Shown one piece after another: positions 14,481-24,299 of a DNA stretch of 32,428 bases. Positions within the stretch are counted from its first letter, which is position 1, and each line of letters opens with the position of its first letter. This DNA is from a virus. Where the stretch lies: the IMG/VR virus record IMGVR_UViG_3300025087_000232, positions 1 to 32,428 of that record; one strand, 5' to 3'. A program made the translations under genes and the position numbers. A model generated the notes under the pieces. That model was not told the origin of the DNA. It did no database searches and saw only the letters and a program-made list of their open reading frames with translations.

Positions 14481-16070
14481 ATGGGAAAACAAATCGAAAC
14501 AATTATAAATCGATTCGATGGCGGAATTACGAACGATCCACGCGATCCAGCCGGAAATACCAGTGCTATGGTTTCTAATTTTGACATTCTTTCAAATCCC
14601 CGAAGAATGACGCCGTACCGTTCAAGTGAATCGGGAGATGACGCGGCGGCTACGAGTCAAAAAAAGAATTTCTGTGTTGCTTTGAGAAGTGGCACGGATT
14701 ATAGTTTGTATGCTTTAGGAATTAAATCAGGCGCGGACACGGCGGAAATTCTTTATAAGAATTTGACAATACTCGCGGCAGGTGATCTGGATGATGATGA
14801 CTGGGGAAATACTGGGAACCATCAGTCAGCTTCCGGAACGACCAGCTTTAATCTTTTCATTTATTATAAAAGAGTAGGTTTGATCTTCGGAGCTAAAACC
14901 AATGCTATTTGGGCTTATGATCCCGCGGGTTCCGTAGCATTTGATGAACAAGCCACCACTAACGCGATAACTTTTACCACAGTGGCGCAGGGATTGGTGC
15001 ATTCCAAAGATGATATTCTTTATATTCCGGTGGATAATATAATTATTAAAAATAACAATGGCGTGTGGGCGGATAGTTCTCCCGCGCTTACGCTTCCAAC
15101 TCATTATTTTATCACCTCGATTTGCGAATACGGGAATCAGCTCGCCATAGCGGTCGCCCCAACTTCGGGAGTGGGAAATTCAAGAATCTTTCTTTGGGAT
15201 AGGGATGCTACCCTAACGACTCTTTCGGAAAGTATAGACGGCGGAGATGGGATTATAATGGTTTTGGAAGAAGTGGATGGATATTTGATCGCTATTTCCC
15301 AAAAAGGCGGCACTCCATCTTCATTTGTCGGTATTCCCAATAATATTGTTTCATTCAAAGACAGGTTAATTTTCAGATATTACGCCGGCAATCGAATGGA
15401 AAAATTAATGGAATTGATATCCGGATCGCGTAATACCTTAAAACTTTCCCTTGCCAAACAAAAAGTGGATAATCGCCTTTATTTCATGGCGTTGATTCAT
15501 TTTAACGGAGCGGTCAGAACGGGCGTGTGGAGTTTCGGGCGTTCCTCGCCTTCGGCTCCGTTTGGATTAGTGCATGAGAGGACATTAGGCAACAATACCA
15601 CGACTAATATAGCTGATTCGTTGTATAATTTTATCGTAGTGGGAGATTATTTATTCGCTTCTTACCAGCTTAACGGCGGCTCCGTGGCTTTGGATAAGAC
15701 CGAGGACACTGCGGATACATATTCCCATAATTCCATTTGTGAAACCAAACGCTTTAACGCTGGAGATAGTTCCCTAAAGAAAGATTTGACTGGAATTACG
15801 GTTATGCACGAATATCTGCCAGCGGCCGGAAGCGTTACGGTAAAATACCGAAAAGATGAAGAAACTTCTTTTACAACAATTTTAACTAACACCACAGATA
15901 GTTCCATCTCCAAATCAGCCGTGAATATTGAAAGCTCCGGCGCCGCGCTTCCTAAAGATTATAAAGAGATCGAGTTTCAGATATTAAGCACTGGAGGAGC
16001 CGAGATCACGGGGCTTTCATTCAAAGAAGAAATTACCGGCAAACGTGCTTATGAGGCGATAAAAGAATAA
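14481..16070 (+). CDS. tail nozzle/propeller-like structural protein (probable)
   Basis: A 529-residue, beta-rich protein that begins at the base after the previous stop. Repeating hydrophobic strands with W/Y/D turns (for example DILYIPVDNIII, YGNQLAIAVAP, VDGYLIAIS, GDYLFASY) suggest a beta-propeller. With adaptor just upstream and a fibre between, it fits the podovirus tail-nozzle (tail tubular protein B-like) position. The fold and role are inferred from pattern and synteny. Confidence 0.5.
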   Translation: MGKQIETIINRFDGGITNDPRDPAGNTSAMVSNFDILSNPRRMTPYRSSESGDDAAATSQKKNFCVALRSGTDYSLYALGIKSGADTAEILYKNLTILAAGDLDDDDWGNTGNHQSASGTTSFNLFIYYKRVGLIFGAKTNAIWAYDPAGSVAFDEQATTNAITFTTVAQGLVHSKDDILYIPVDNIIIKNNNGVWADSSPALTLPTHYFITSICEYGNQLAIAVAPTSGVGNSRIFLWDRDATLTTLSESIDGGDGIIMVLEEVDGYLIAISQKGGTPSSFVGIPNNIVSFKDRLIFRYYAGNRMEKLMELISGSRNTLKLSLAKQKVDNRLYFMALIHFNGAVRTGVWSFGRSSPSAPFGLVHERTLGNNTTTNIADSLYNFIVVGDYLFASYQLNGGSVALDKTEDTADTYSHNSICETKRFNAGDSSLKKDLTGITVMHEYLPAAGSVTVKYRKDEETSFTTILTNTTDSSISKSAVNIESSGAALPKDYKEIEFQILSTGGAEITGLSFKEEITGKRAYEAIKE

Positions 16071-16078
16071 AATAAATC

Positions 16079-16414
16079 ATGGAAGAAGAACTCGCGTTAT
16101 TAAAAGAAAGAGTCAAAATTTTAGAAGGCGTTTTGAATTTTATCCGTTCGGATAACTTTATTTTTTCAAAAAATATTCAAATGCAGGATGGTCGAAATAT
16201 TATAATCGCCACGGGAACAGGAACTAAGATCGGGACTTCCGTCAGTTCTAAAATTTCAGTATTTGGCGTAACGCCGGTGATCCAAGCCGGAGGCATAAGC
16301 GCGCCGCCTTCTCCGAGTGGTTCGTATGTGCAAAGTGAAGCGCAAGCGGCAGTAACCGCTATCAATGCTATAAGGGCGGCATTAAGTAATTTCGGGATAA
16401 CTGCTGGAGTATAA
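16079..16414 (+). CDS. head-fibre-like coiled-coil protein (111 aa)
   Basis: Residues 1-25 form a coiled coil (MEEELALLKERVKILEGVL). A central beta-strand region follows (DGRNIIIATGTGTKIGT, KISVFGVTPVIQA), a pattern often seen in short phage head or tail fibre proteins. A helical tail (AQAAVTAINAIRAALSNF) completes it. Likely a trimeric virion decoration or fibre. Confidence 0.6.
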   Translation: MEEELALLKERVKILEGVLNFIRSDNFIFSKNIQMQDGRNIIIATGTGTKIGTSVSSKISVFGVTPVIQAGGISAPPSPSGSYVQSEAQAAVTAINAIRAALSNFGITAGV

Positions 16415-16415
16415 T

Positions 16416-18038
16416 ATGGCTTTATCAAATGTCTATGTAGATGAATCAGGTCGCAGGGTTTATAACGATCCCAACAAGGGAGTGGTGGATGTTAGAACCG
16501 GAGAATTAGTAAAATCCCTAACAACTCTCCCGACACCCGCTCCCACGAGAGAGGCTATGAATCTAGGAACGATCACGGCGGAAAGTATGGCGACTACTCC
16601 GCCGATTACGCCGCAGATACCACAACAAATACCGATTTATCCGGTAGCGGGATTAAACCAAGGAAATATTCAGCCGATTCCTAATTCAGAGTTAACACTA
16701 ACTGCACCCGAAAGAGAAGCTCAAGATATAAATGAAAGATTGCGAAAACTTTACGAAGAACGCGTCGGTGAGGCAGGCTTTAGAGCGGAAAAGGAAATAG
16801 AGGCGAGAATACCAGAACTTAGTAGAACCCAAACTGAATTATCTTCACGTCTAGGAGCCTTACAAAGGGAAGCTCTCGCAATTCCGTTGCAACTTCAACA
16901 AGAAGCCGCTGGGCGCGGGATAACCGCCGGAGGATTGCGTCCCTTAGAGATTGGCGCGTTAAGAACAAATGCGATTCAGGCACTAGGGATTTCTTCACTT
17001 TTAGAAGCATCGAGAGGTAATTTACAACTAGCGTATGATCAAGTAGACAGGGCAGTGGCTCAAAAGTTTGATCCAATTAAGGAAGAAATTGCTGTTAAGA
17101 TGGCCAATCTTGATCTTATATTAAAAAGTCCAGCTTATACATTAGCGGAAAGAAACAGAGCACAAATACAGAAAGATTCACAGGAGGCACGGGCAAGAGA
17201 AATAGCTCGACAAGAATCGATTGAAAAAGAAATAAAAGGTTATGCGGTCGAAGCGGCAAAACGAGGTGCAACTTCTGGTATTCTTCAAAAGATTCAATCG
17301 GCACGAAGTTCCCAAGAAGCACTACAACTTGCTGGGTTTTATTTGGGAGAAGATTTTAGAAGAGAAGTAGAAAAAGAACAGTTCCAAAGATCGTTGCAAG
17401 AAAAAACATTTAATCTTTCAATGGCTAAATTTGATGAAGATAGACGACAATTTAATTTAGAATATGCACTTAGAAATCAAAAAATCGCTACGGAACAATT
17501 TGAAGAGGCACAAAAGAAAAATCCAGTAATAACAGCAGAGGCAACTACCGAAGTATTGCAAGATAAAATAGATCTGATTGATAATCTTATAAATCATAAA
17601 GGATTGGATTCTCGCGTTGGGCCGACATTTCTAACAAGGGGAATTACTTCATTGCAAGATCGTTTTGGTAGTGGTCAAGATTTTGCCGCGGGGGTTGCGC
17701 AACTCGTAAATAAGGAAACAATAGACACACTTGTTAATCTGAAAGCAAGAGGGGGGACATTAGGCGCGCTTTCAGATCAAGAAAGAATTTTACTTCAAAG
17801 TGCGGCTACCAAGATAGGATCGTGGGAAATTAAAAAAGATGGTATTGGAATTGGAAAATATAATACAAGTGAAGAAAATTTCAAAGCAGAATTAAATAGG
17901 ATTAAAGATTTGACTATAAAAGCCAAAGCAAGAGCATTAGGCGGAGGAGGTATGGAAGTTAGAATTACTACCGAAGAAGACGAACTGCGAGCCGCCGGAT
18001 ATTCTGACGAACAAATAAGATTATTAAAAGAATTATAA
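16416..18038 (+). CDS. long helical internal virion protein (540 aa), putative
   Basis: It has a Pro/Thr-rich N-terminal 90 residues, then a very long helical/coiled-coil section (~95-370, many Glu/Arg/Gln heptads). The C-terminal globular region (~380-490) includes FAAGVAQLVNKETIDTLVN, LKARGGTLGALSDQERIL and QSAATKIGSW, a pattern I associate with phage internal or tape-measure-like structural proteins. In a short-tailed layout this would be an ejected core protein. Overlap TAATG couples it to the next gene. Confidence 0.55.
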   Translation: MALSNVYVDESGRRVYNDPNKGVVDVRTGELVKSLTTLPTPAPTREAMNLGTITAESMATTPPITPQIPQQIPIYPVAGLNQGNIQPIPNSELTLTAPEREAQDINERLRKLYEERVGEAGFRAEKEIEARIPELSRTQTELSSRLGALQREALAIPLQLQQEAAGRGITAGGLRPLEIGALRTNAIQALGISSLLEASRGNLQLAYDQVDRAVAQKFDPIKEEIAVKMANLDLILKSPAYTLAERNRAQIQKDSQEARAREIARQESIEKEIKGYAVEAAKRGATSGILQKIQSARSSQEALQLAGFYLGEDFRREVEKEQFQRSLQEKTFNLSMAKFDEDRRQFNLEYALRNQKIATEQFEEAQKKNPVITAEATTEVLQDKIDLIDNLINHKGLDSRVGPTFLTRGITSLQDRFGSGQDFAAGVAQLVNKETIDTLVNLKARGGTLGALSDQERILLQSAATKIGSWEIKKDGIGIGKYNTSEENFKAELNRIKDLTIKAKARALGGGGMEVRITTEEDELRAAGYSDEQIRLLKEL

Positions 18039-19528
18039 TGACCGAAACATTATTACAAAAAGCACAAAGATTGGGAATACAGCCAGCTGGGAGACCAAGA
18101 CAGGATATTATTGAACAAAGAAAAAAAGAGTTTGAAACGGCTAAAATAGAAGAAGAAAGGATAACTAGCCCATTAGGACAGGCCAAGGAATTTGTCAAAG
18201 AATTAGGAGAGATTTCTGGAATCACTCCAACTGGTCGGAGAATCGCGACTGGGATATCTCCTTATGTAACTGCGGAAGAAGAATTACCCTATATTCTTGA
18301 AGAACTTGATCCGGGCGGAATGGCTAAGCCGAAAGATTTAAAATCACAAGCAAAAGAACTTGCTGAAATTGGTTTAGATTTACCAGTTATCTCATTGGGT
18401 TTAAGTAAAACTATCGCGCGAACATTAGAAAAACAATCAATAAAGACTATTCCTGAATTAGCCAAATTTTTGAATAAGCCATTAGTAGAATTCGCTCCAG
18501 ATATTCTCAAAAAAGATATTTCTACTCCAGTAAGAGAAAAAATCAGTGGAGTCATTGGGAGAGGGACTGAAATAACAAAAAGTGCCATCTCAAAAACTAA
18601 GAGTTGGGTACAAGAACCTATAAAAACAAATGTAGAAACAGTCTTGAAAGAAACACCTACAATAACTTTTGATAATTATGTAAATATTGCCAAAAAAGCA
18701 TCGGAAAATAACAAAAATATAACACCTCTTGAATACGCAGGAACGAGAGCACAAGAAGCATTAGATCAAATAAATAGAAAACTAAATACTATTGGACAAA
18801 ATAAATCCGCAGTTTTGGAAAGTGCTGTAGGTCGGAAACCGGTCGGCAATATTATGTTGAAATTCCGTCAAAATTTACAAAATGCAATTAGAAATAAAAT
18901 CCAAGTAGAAGGAAATAAAAAAGTTTATCAAGATATATTAACTGAAGCAGAAAAACTCGGCGATAATCCTTCCGCATTACAAGTAGATGGATTTATAGAT
19001 TTCGTTCAAGACAGGATTTATACAGGAAGGCGCGATTTGACTATTCCCATTACAAGTGATGTACAACAAACATTAAGACCGATTACTGGAGAACTTAACG
19101 AAGCATTAAAATCACAGTTGTCGAATAACTATCGTAATCTTAATAGTAGATATTCGGAACTCGTTGATACGAGAAATGAACTTAATCTTAAACTTGGAGT
19201 TGAAGGAGAAAAAGGTGGCGCATTAATGAAGCGTGTATTCAGTCCATCAGATGCTAATACAAAAAAGTTATTTGCGGATGTACTTGATGAAACCAATATC
19301 GATTTAGTAAACGAAGCTACATTAGCTCGTTATATAATGGATGTTTTAGGAGATGCTAGACAAAAAAGTATGCTCGAACAATTAAATATTTCAGCAACAA
19401 AACCGACATCTAATTCACTTATAATGTGGGCTTTTGATCAATTAAAGAAAAAAGCAAACACACCAGATGAACTTATTAGACGAGCAAGAAAGATTACTGT
19501 CGGTGAACCCACTGCCGCCAAGAAATAA
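18038..19528 (+). CDS. helical internal virion/ejection protein (496 aa), putative
   Basis: A 496-residue, mainly helical and charged protein translated in tandem with the previous long helical gene and ending the rightward block before the convergent gene at 19594. It has no membrane segment and no catalytic motif recognised. The Lys/Glu-rich sequence and partner position suggest a second internal core or ejection protein. It could also be a minor tail component. Confidence 0.45.
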   Translation: MTETLLQKAQRLGIQPAGRPRQDIIEQRKKEFETAKIEEERITSPLGQAKEFVKELGEISGITPTGRRIATGISPYVTAEEELPYILEELDPGGMAKPKDLKSQAKELAEIGLDLPVISLGLSKTIARTLEKQSIKTIPELAKFLNKPLVEFAPDILKKDISTPVREKISGVIGRGTEITKSAISKTKSWVQEPIKTNVETVLKETPTITFDNYVNIAKKASENNKNITPLEYAGTRAQEALDQINRKLNTIGQNKSAVLESAVGRKPVGNIMLKFRQNLQNAIRNKIQVEGNKKVYQDILTEAEKLGDNPSALQVDGFIDFVQDRIYTGRRDLTIPITSDVQQTLRPITGELNEALKSQLSNNYRNLNSRYSELVDTRNELNLKLGVEGEKGGALMKRVFSPSDANTKKLFADVLDETNIDLVNEATLARYIMDVLGDARQKSMLEQLNISATKPTSNSLIMWAFDQLKKKANTPDELIRRARKITVGEPTAAKK

Positions 19529-19593
19529 TATATGCTATTCCTTGAATAATTTTATAAATAATATAAATGAGGATGATCCAAAATAAAATCATA

Positions 19594-20451
19594 TTATCTA
19601 ACCACAAAAGTAAAACCAAATGGCTGACCTGAAACATAGTGAATATTGCCGGAGGGAGAAGATAATTTTATCTTTTTGAATGTCAGGTAATAGATTCCAG
19701 AATCTTCGTAAGTTTTAGTACCTTCAAAATTTTCGTCAAGCGTAATATAGAAATCTTTACGGGAATAAAAACTATAAGGATTTAATTCCGTAAGCGATTT
19801 GCCCAGTTTAAACAGAGGACGCTGGCCATCGGCTGTATAAAGTATGAAATACGATGATGTCGCTTCGTTGATATTAGTCTCATATTCGATATCAACAATA
19901 CGCATTTCATCAAATCCCAAGTCTAACGAACCCGACAAAGAAAAGATTCCTATAATTCTATTGTCTTTAGTCGGACTGAAAGATTTTCCACCACTTACTT
20001 CCACATCGTATAAAGTAGTCGGCTTAGGGGGGACATATACAAAAGGAGGATAAATTACGGAATAAGGAGTTGGGGATGTATCAGGAGTTGGGATAATGGG
20101 TGGAAAAGTAGGCATAATAATAGGAGATTGAATTATTGGTTTACTCTGAATTTTTACCTCATTTAACTTAGATGATTTTTCTGATAAAATTATGTTGGCT
20201 CTAGTTCGACTTAACGGCCCGAAATATCCGGTAGAAATAATTCCTTCTCTGATCTGAAAATTCTTTACGGCTTGGCGAGTAAGAGAAAAGAAATTGCCGG
20301 TTACGGGGCCGGAATAAACATTTCGATCTTTCAAGAATTGCTGGAGTTCAGTAACTTGAGGATCATTTTTAACACCATAATAAAGATCGCGGCTGAAATA
20401 AGCCGAAACAAATAAGGGAAAAATGAATAATAGAATTAATAATTTATACAT
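19594..20451 (-). CDS. secreted peptidoglycan-binding (PG_binding_1-like) protein
   Basis: A 285-residue protein. Residues 1-17 are a signal peptide. Residues ~24-87 are a PG-binding-1 type three-helix domain (VTELQQFLKDRNVYSGPVTG, TRQAVKNFQ and GYFGPLSR, in the usual order). Next come a Pro-rich linker (~105-145) and a beta domain (~150-285). This architecture is common in Patescibacteria cell-surface proteins. As a lone leftward gene within phage structural genes it may be a moron-type host-interaction gene. Its start lies 8 bases after the hairpin at 20460-20485, with no classic ribosome site. Confidence 0.75.
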   Translation of the reverse strand: MYKLLILLFIFPLFVSAYFSRDLYYGVKNDPQVTELQQFLKDRNVYSGPVTGNFFSLTRQAVKNFQIREGIISTGYFGPLSRTRANIILSEKSSKLNEVKIQSKPIIQSPIIMPTFPPIIPTPDTSPTPYSVIYPPFVYVPPKPTTLYDVEVSGGKSFSPTKDNRIIGIFSLSGSLDLGFDEMRIVDIEYETNINEATSSYFILYTADGQRPLFKLGKSLTELNPYSFYSRKDFYITLDENFEGTKTYEDSGIYYLTFKKIKLSSPSGNIHYVSGQPFGFTFVVR

Positions 20452-20459
20452 AAATAGAA

Positions 20460-20514
20460 CCGCCCAACGGGAAAGCGTTGAGCGGCCTAGCTAGTAACCT
20501 TCGTATGCTTTCCC
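20460..20514. ncRNA. pseudoknot-capable intergenic RNA element, copy A
   Basis: CCGC-C-CAACG pairs with CGTTG-A-GCGG (20460-20469/20476-20485, one mismatch) around a 6-base loop GGAAAG. GCTTTCCC at 20507-20514 is fully complementary to the loop plus its closing pair (20469-20476). The 21-base connector contains TAACCTT. Copy B (31041-31114) shares the same plan. The strand of action is unknown because the gap lies between divergent genes. It could be a riboswitch-like leader, an RNA pseudoknot regulator or a cis-acting DNA structure. Confidence 0.45.
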
Positions 20515-20529
20515 ACACGATTATCTAAC

Positions 20530-20556
20530 TTTATACCATGCCACACGAATTGTCAA
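20530..20556 (-). promoter_or_regulatory. candidate leftward promoter for 19594-20451
   Basis: Read leftward, a perfect TTGACA (20551-20556) is followed by 15 bases and TATAAA (20530-20535). It overlaps the first codons of the divergent gene at 20538. A transcript from here would carry the whole copy-A element in its leader. The spacing is 2 bases short of optimum. Confidence 0.35.
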
Positions 20557-21341
20557 GAAAAGATGAACGAATTGTCAGTTTAGCCGAAAAAGGCGGTAAA
20601 AACGCCGATCTTTATGTTCTTGATACTGTGGAAGAACTTGAAAATCGGCTGGATGAACATATCGCCTATATGGACAAAGAAATGGGCGAGATGAAAGAAA
20701 CGATGGATAAGATGGATGAGAAAATGAAGAACCACATGACTGAAATGAAAGAAATGATGCGCCATAAATCCACTCCCGACGAAGAAACGGAAAATATAGT
20801 AATGCGTTTAATGATGAAGTTAGCTTTGGTTGATAGAGGTGAGAAAGGGGACATAGGCTCGATAGGCCCGAAAGGGGAGCGAGGGGAAGTCGGGGAGGAC
20901 GGATTGGACGGCAGAAACGGGATCGACGGTAAAGACGGTCGGGACGGCAAGGACGGCTCGCCCGATACTTCAGAGCAAATACGCGATAAGATTCATTCCT
21001 TAACGGGTGAGAACCGAGTTTCCATAGACGCTATCAAAGGAGTCAAGGAACAATTATCGGCGATAGATCAGAGATTTAACAATATGCCTCGTCAGGTTTC
21101 AATTTTCGGGGGAAGACAAATGAGAATAGAACCGTTTGCTTTTTCGGGAGATGATGTTACTACCGCTTTTACCCTTCCCAAAGAACCAGCGGCCAAGGGC
21201 AGATCTATATGGGCGTTTTACCAAGGACAATGGTTGCAAAGAGTTACTCATTTCACAGTCGTGAAAAGAACATTTACCACGGTCGGTTTCACCGCGGCCA
21301 CGGGAACCACTATTGAAGGATTTATAATTTACCAAGCATGA
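20538..21341 (+). CDS. collagen-like tail fibre protein (267 aa)
   Basis: Three regions are visible. A helical coiled coil (~25-75) has Met/Lys/Glu repeats such as KETMDKMDEKMK. Next is a collagen-like Gly-X-Y stretch of about 15 triplets (~101-143: GEKGDIGSIGPKGERGE... to GKDGSPD). The C-terminal beta domain (~170-267) ends in a hydrophobic strand. Collagen-like segments with coiled coils are typical of trimeric phage tail fibres. The gene overlaps the next (ATGA) and probably forms one fibre operon with 21338 and 24300. Confidence 0.7.
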   Translation: MPHELSRKDERIVSLAEKGGKNADLYVLDTVEELENRLDEHIAYMDKEMGEMKETMDKMDEKMKNHMTEMKEMMRHKSTPDEETENIVMRLMMKLALVDRGEKGDIGSIGPKGERGEVGEDGLDGRNGIDGKDGRDGKDGSPDTSEQIRDKIHSLTGENRVSIDAIKGVKEQLSAIDQRFNNMPRQVSIFGGRQMRIEPFAFSGDDVTTAFTLPKEPAAKGRSIWAFYQGQWLQRVTHFTVVKRTFTTVGFTAATGTTIEGFIIYQA

Positions 21342-24298
21342 AATTATTAAAATTATTTTTAATAGGCATAACTGGATTCCTGATGGGATTGCTTTTCTTT
21401 GTTCCTTATTTTGGAAATGCGCAACTTAGAGTTTTACAAGTGAATCAAGGCGGAACCGGCGCGGCGACTTTTAATTCGGGAGAATGTCTAATAGGAAATG
21501 GCACTGGCGCGATTACGACAACCTCATGCGGCGGTGGCGGCGGAGGTGGAGGCGCCGGAGGCTGGGACGATAATGGGGTCAGGGTCAATCTTTCAACTAA
21601 TAATGATTTGGTTGAAATAGGAGCACAGGCTTCAACTACGATAGGTGCTCAACTCTCGGTAACTTCAACCACTACAGCCGCCATCTTATTTGGTCTGAAG
21701 GGCGCGGCTGGACAAGATGGGGATTTTCTAAGAATTTTAGATTCCAACAGCAATATCCTTACTAGAATAAACGCGGCAGGGGGATTGGCCATATCCGGTA
21801 CAACCACGCCCGGAGTTTCCTTGCACGCTTCCTCAACTATCTTTTCGGCTTCTACTACGGTTTATGGACTCCTTTCCGCCGGAGTTTTGCAATCTACCAC
21901 AACCGCCACCTCTACCTTTGGAGGCGGACTTTCGGTGAATGGAGGCGGTTTGGCTTCTGCGGCAGGTCTTACTATTACGGGTGGGAATATTCAATCTAAT
22001 GGAAATATAGACCTTTCGGGAACTGCGACCTCTACATGGGCGGGAGGTTTAATTGTGGCTACGGGTGGGTTGAATACAAATGGATTAACTCTTTCCGGAA
22101 CTATAAAGGGTTCTTCCGCTGGAACTTCCACGCTTGCCGGAGGAATTGATTTATCAGCTGGGTGTTTCGCTATAAATGGAGTTTGCGTCGGGGGAGGAGG
22201 AGGTTCGGGAACTGTAACCTCAATTACTGCCGGCGGAGGGTTAACTGGAGGAATAATAACAACTTCGGGAACAATCGCGCTTGATTTGACGGCTACGAAT
22301 GCTTGGACATCAGTATCTACTACGACTTTCGCCGGAGGGATTTCAGTGGCCGCTATTGGGGGATTAACTTCCGCTTCGGGATTGACCCTCACGGGAGGGA
22401 ATATTCAATCTTCGGGTAATATTGATATTTCTACCACGGCCACATCTACTTGGGCTGGAGGCTTACAAGTAGCCACGGATGGTTTAAATACTACTGGTCT
22501 TTTGGTAAGCGGTAATATACGGCAAACCAATGCTGGGACTTCAACATTCACGGGAGGAATAAGTGTCGGCACGGGCGGATTACATTCTGCGACAGGACTA
22601 ACTATTTCTGGTGGAAGTATTGAAAGCGCGGGAGTTATAGATATTTCAGCCGCCGCCACATCTACTTGGAGTGGAGGTCTTATTTTAGCTACAGGTGGGC
22701 TTTCAACGAATGGATTAACTCTCGGGGGGACGATACGGCAGACAACGACTGGCACTTCCACTTTTACCGGCGGGCTTTCGGTTAGCGGACTGGAAAATAT
22801 CGCGACTACCACATCAGCGGGATTGAGGATTCCTACTGGCGGAATACGTTTGGCTACCTTGCTTAATTGTAATGGAAATTCAACTTTAGACACGGACGCG
22901 GATGGGAATATCGTTTGCGGAGCTGATGGCGGCGGGAGTGCTTACGCCACGATTCAAAATGAAGGTTCTAACCTTACACAACGGGTTATTCTTAATTTCA
23001 TAGGGGCGGGAGTGGATTGCGTTGATGATGGAGCTGACTCCACCGATTGCACAATCGCGGGCGGAGGAGGCGGAAGTGGTGGGGCAGGCGGCTGGGACGA
23101 TAATGGGGTGAGGATAAATCTCACTACCAATAATGATTTAGTCGAAATCGGAGCTACTGCTTCGACTACAATCGGAGCGGCTTTATCCGTAACATCAACC
23201 ACAACCTCGGCGATTCTCTTTGGGCTTAAAGGAGTGGCCAACCAACGAGGAGATTATTTCAGGATTCAAGATTCTTCCGATAATAGACTTCTGACCATAA
23301 ACGCGGCTGGAGGATTGGGGATAGGCACGACTAGCCCTGGATTTGGCTTATCAGTGGCTACTACTTCGGGTTTTACAGCTAGTTCAACCTTATTTGCTGG
23401 TTTAATTACTCCGCATATCGCGGCCACTTCAACTCTTAATTTTTATGTTGGAGGAGGTGCTCCCAGAATGATTATAAATTCATCCGGAGCGGTAGGCATT
23501 GGAACGACCAGCCCGGTGGGTTCACTCAATGTGGCCGATGGAGGGTTTTATACTAATCAAATAAATTTTGTGGAGGATTCGAGCGAATGGATACAATCTT
23601 TGAGTGGAACAGGAATTGATATAGGGACAGGAAATGTAGCCAGAATAACTATTCTGGACGGAGGAAACGTGGGGATTGCTACGGATACGCCCGGAGCTAT
23701 TCTTTCGGTTAGTGGAGCTACTCTTTTTTCTCACGCCACTTCCACGATTTTAGGTGGCATACTCACCCCGGTAATTAACGCTTCGGGTACGCAATTTACT
23801 ATCTCAACTGGGGGATTATCCCGTGCCACTATCGCGGCTACTTCCACGTTCAGAGATTGGATTATTTCAAATTCGGGTATTGGTATAGGAACTTCCACTC
23901 CTTACGGAGCTTTGGGAGTTGTCGGGAATATCGGTTTAAATGGGCAATTCTTTAAGTATTTCGCTTCCACCACTGGTTCGGCGGCTTATATTATCAACTG
24001 GAATGATGGAAATGACCAAAGAATTATTCTCAATCAAAATGCGACTATTGTGGTAAATTCAACCTCTTCTAATCCCAGACCGGGGAATTATTCCATAAAA
24101 TTCTGCCAAGATAGTATCGGCTCAAGAACAATCACATGGATACACCCGGATAAATTAATTTGGTGGAATGGCACTACTACGATTAACCCCAACCCTAATG
24201 GAGCCACATGGATTGGAATGAAATATGACAACCGCACTCAAAGATACGACATAATAGCCAGTTCAACGAAGATAGATTATAGAAGTTGTCTGCCGTAA
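21338..24298 (+). CDS. giant Ser/Thr/Gly-rich repeat fibre/adhesin (986 aa)
   Basis: An N-terminal signal or anchor (residues 7-29) is followed by VNQGGTGAATFNSGECLIGNG (fibre-type), poly-Gly linkers and dozens of TATSTWAGGL/TGTSTFTGGL-type repeats. Three GIGTTSP/GIGTSTP motifs lie in the last third. A ~90-residue module starting GGWDDNGVR occurs twice (about residues 74 and 584). The last ~100 residues are a folded beta domain (IKFCQDSIGSRTITWIHPDK) likely for receptor binding. TST and GIGTTSP repeats are the style of Patescibacteria surface proteins. It may be a host-recognition fibre or an anchored adhesin. Confidence 0.65.
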   Translation: MKLLKLFLIGITGFLMGLLFFVPYFGNAQLRVLQVNQGGTGAATFNSGECLIGNGTGAITTTSCGGGGGGGGAGGWDDNGVRVNLSTNNDLVEIGAQASTTIGAQLSVTSTTTAAILFGLKGAAGQDGDFLRILDSNSNILTRINAAGGLAISGTTTPGVSLHASSTIFSASTTVYGLLSAGVLQSTTTATSTFGGGLSVNGGGLASAAGLTITGGNIQSNGNIDLSGTATSTWAGGLIVATGGLNTNGLTLSGTIKGSSAGTSTLAGGIDLSAGCFAINGVCVGGGGGSGTVTSITAGGGLTGGIITTSGTIALDLTATNAWTSVSTTTFAGGISVAAIGGLTSASGLTLTGGNIQSSGNIDISTTATSTWAGGLQVATDGLNTTGLLVSGNIRQTNAGTSTFTGGISVGTGGLHSATGLTISGGSIESAGVIDISAAATSTWSGGLILATGGLSTNGLTLGGTIRQTTTGTSTFTGGLSVSGLENIATTTSAGLRIPTGGIRLATLLNCNGNSTLDTDADGNIVCGADGGGSAYATIQNEGSNLTQRVILNFIGAGVDCVDDGADSTDCTIAGGGGGSGGAGGWDDNGVRINLTTNNDLVEIGATASTTIGAALSVTSTTTSAILFGLKGVANQRGDYFRIQDSSDNRLLTINAAGGLGIGTTSPGFGLSVATTSGFTASSTLFAGLITPHIAATSTLNFYVGGGAPRMIINSSGAVGIGTTSPVGSLNVADGGFYTNQINFVEDSSEWIQSLSGTGIDIGTGNVARITILDGGNVGIATDTPGAILSVSGATLFSHATSTILGGILTPVINASGTQFTISTGGLSRATIAATSTFRDWIISNSGIGIGTSTPYGALGVVGNIGLNGQFFKYFASTTGSAAYIINWNDGNDQRIILNQNATIVVNSTSSNPRPGNYSIKFCQDSIGSRTITWIHPDKLIWWNGTTTINPNPNGATWIGMKYDNRTQRYDIIASSTKIDYRSCLP

Positions 24299-24299
24299 T

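Noticed and set aside
19529-19593. Terminator between convergent genes
   Set aside because: The AT-rich gap shows no convincing stem with a T-run.
22405-22893. 162-codon leftward open frame opposite the repeat fibre
   Set aside because: It is a shadow of Gly/Thr-rich repeats, rich in Pro/Val, and has no ribosome site or coherent domain.
22960-22995. AAGGTTCTAACCTT palindrome as a third copy of the TAACCTT RNA element
   Set aside because: It lies within fibre coding sequence and lacks the hairpin and loop-complement layout.
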